Part shown: one piece after another, positions 5,311-5,355 of the stretch
How the letters are laid out: each line of letters starts with the position of its first letter
Position numbering within the stretch: the stretch's first letter is position 1
NCBI GenBank assembly: GCA_011321895.1
Contig: DROK01000248.1
Coordinates: 1 to 5,355, forward strand
Origin: Thermodesulfatator atlanticus
GTDB taxonomy: Bacteria; Desulfobacterota; Thermodesulfobacteria; Thermodesulfobacteriales; Thermodesulfatatoraceae
Direction of reading: 5' to 3'
DNA: 5,355 nt
Made by a program: the position numbers and the translations under genes
Notes under the pieces: generated by a model
What the model was told of the DNA's origin: nothing
The model's database searches: none
Seen by the model: the letters and a program-made list of their open reading frames with translations, nothing else

Positions 5311-5355
5311 CTAAGGGGAGTACTTGAGGGCAACCGTGTTTTCGGGGTCCAGAAT
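5311..5355 (-). CDS. Possible last 14 codons of an upstream gene, partial
   Basis: A minus-strand frame entering from the right edge reads ILDPENTVALKYSP and stops at TAG 5311-5313. The codon choices (GAC, CCC, GAA, GTT, CTC, AAG) look like the neighbouring genes and the peptide is plausible coding sequence, but 14 codons cannot identify a family or exclude chance. If real, the gene runs in the same direction as arsR and is separated from its promoter by about 45 bases with no clear terminator. Confidence 0.3.
   Translation of the reverse strand: MLDPENTVALKYSP

Overview
The window reads as a compact bacterial chromosome segment with every convincing gene on the minus strand. Gene bodies are GC-rich, overlaps are short and intergenic gaps small. 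Codon choice (many AAG, AGG, GCC, CTT) and the family content (CCVC-type ArsR, DUF318/ArsP-like permease, mini-thioredoxin, AbrB/PIN toxin-antitoxin, TolC and HlyD-type efflux parts) suggest a Gram-negative organism, perhaps a thermophilic anaerobe such as a member of the Thermodesulfobacteriota. The Gram-negative call rests on the TolC and adaptor genes; the lineage is inference only.

In transcription order (right to left), the extreme right edge (5311-5355) may hold the last codons of an upstream gene. A strong sigma70-type promoter at 5236-5264 follows, and it appears to give an almost leaderless arsR mRNA. Next comes a metalloid/redox module. It consists of an ArsR repressor with a Cys-Cys-x-Cys motif (4883-5227), an ArsP-like permease that overlaps it by 4 bases (3597-4886), and a 78-residue CPRC mini-thioredoxin (3229-3465). 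The 131-base gap between permease and thioredoxin holds a possible 32-codon peptide and a small hairpin.

Forty-six bases further on is an AT-rich vapBC toxin-antitoxin pair (2570-3182). A 9+9 base inverted repeat flanks the vapB Shine-Dalgarno sequence. The 3' end of vapC overlaps the start of a TolC-family outer-membrane efflux gene (1222-2583) by 14 bases. The tolC-like stop is overlapped by a 54-codon AT-rich small gene (1073-1237). An HlyD-type periplasmic adaptor (1015 leftward, running off the left edge) closes the window; its inner-membrane transporter is presumably beyond base 1.

Two cooperating units are therefore visible. One is a sensor-permease-thioredoxin unit, probably induced by a thiophilic metalloid such as trivalent arsenic. 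The other is a tripartite efflux unit whose first visible gene is translationally linked to a toxin gene. The least ordinary points are the vapC-tolC overlap, the unexplained small AT-rich gene between tolC and the adaptor, and the leaderless arsR arrangement. No RNA genes, CRISPR arrays, insertion sequences or convincing intrinsic terminators were seen, and no gene-free stretch exceeds 300 bases.
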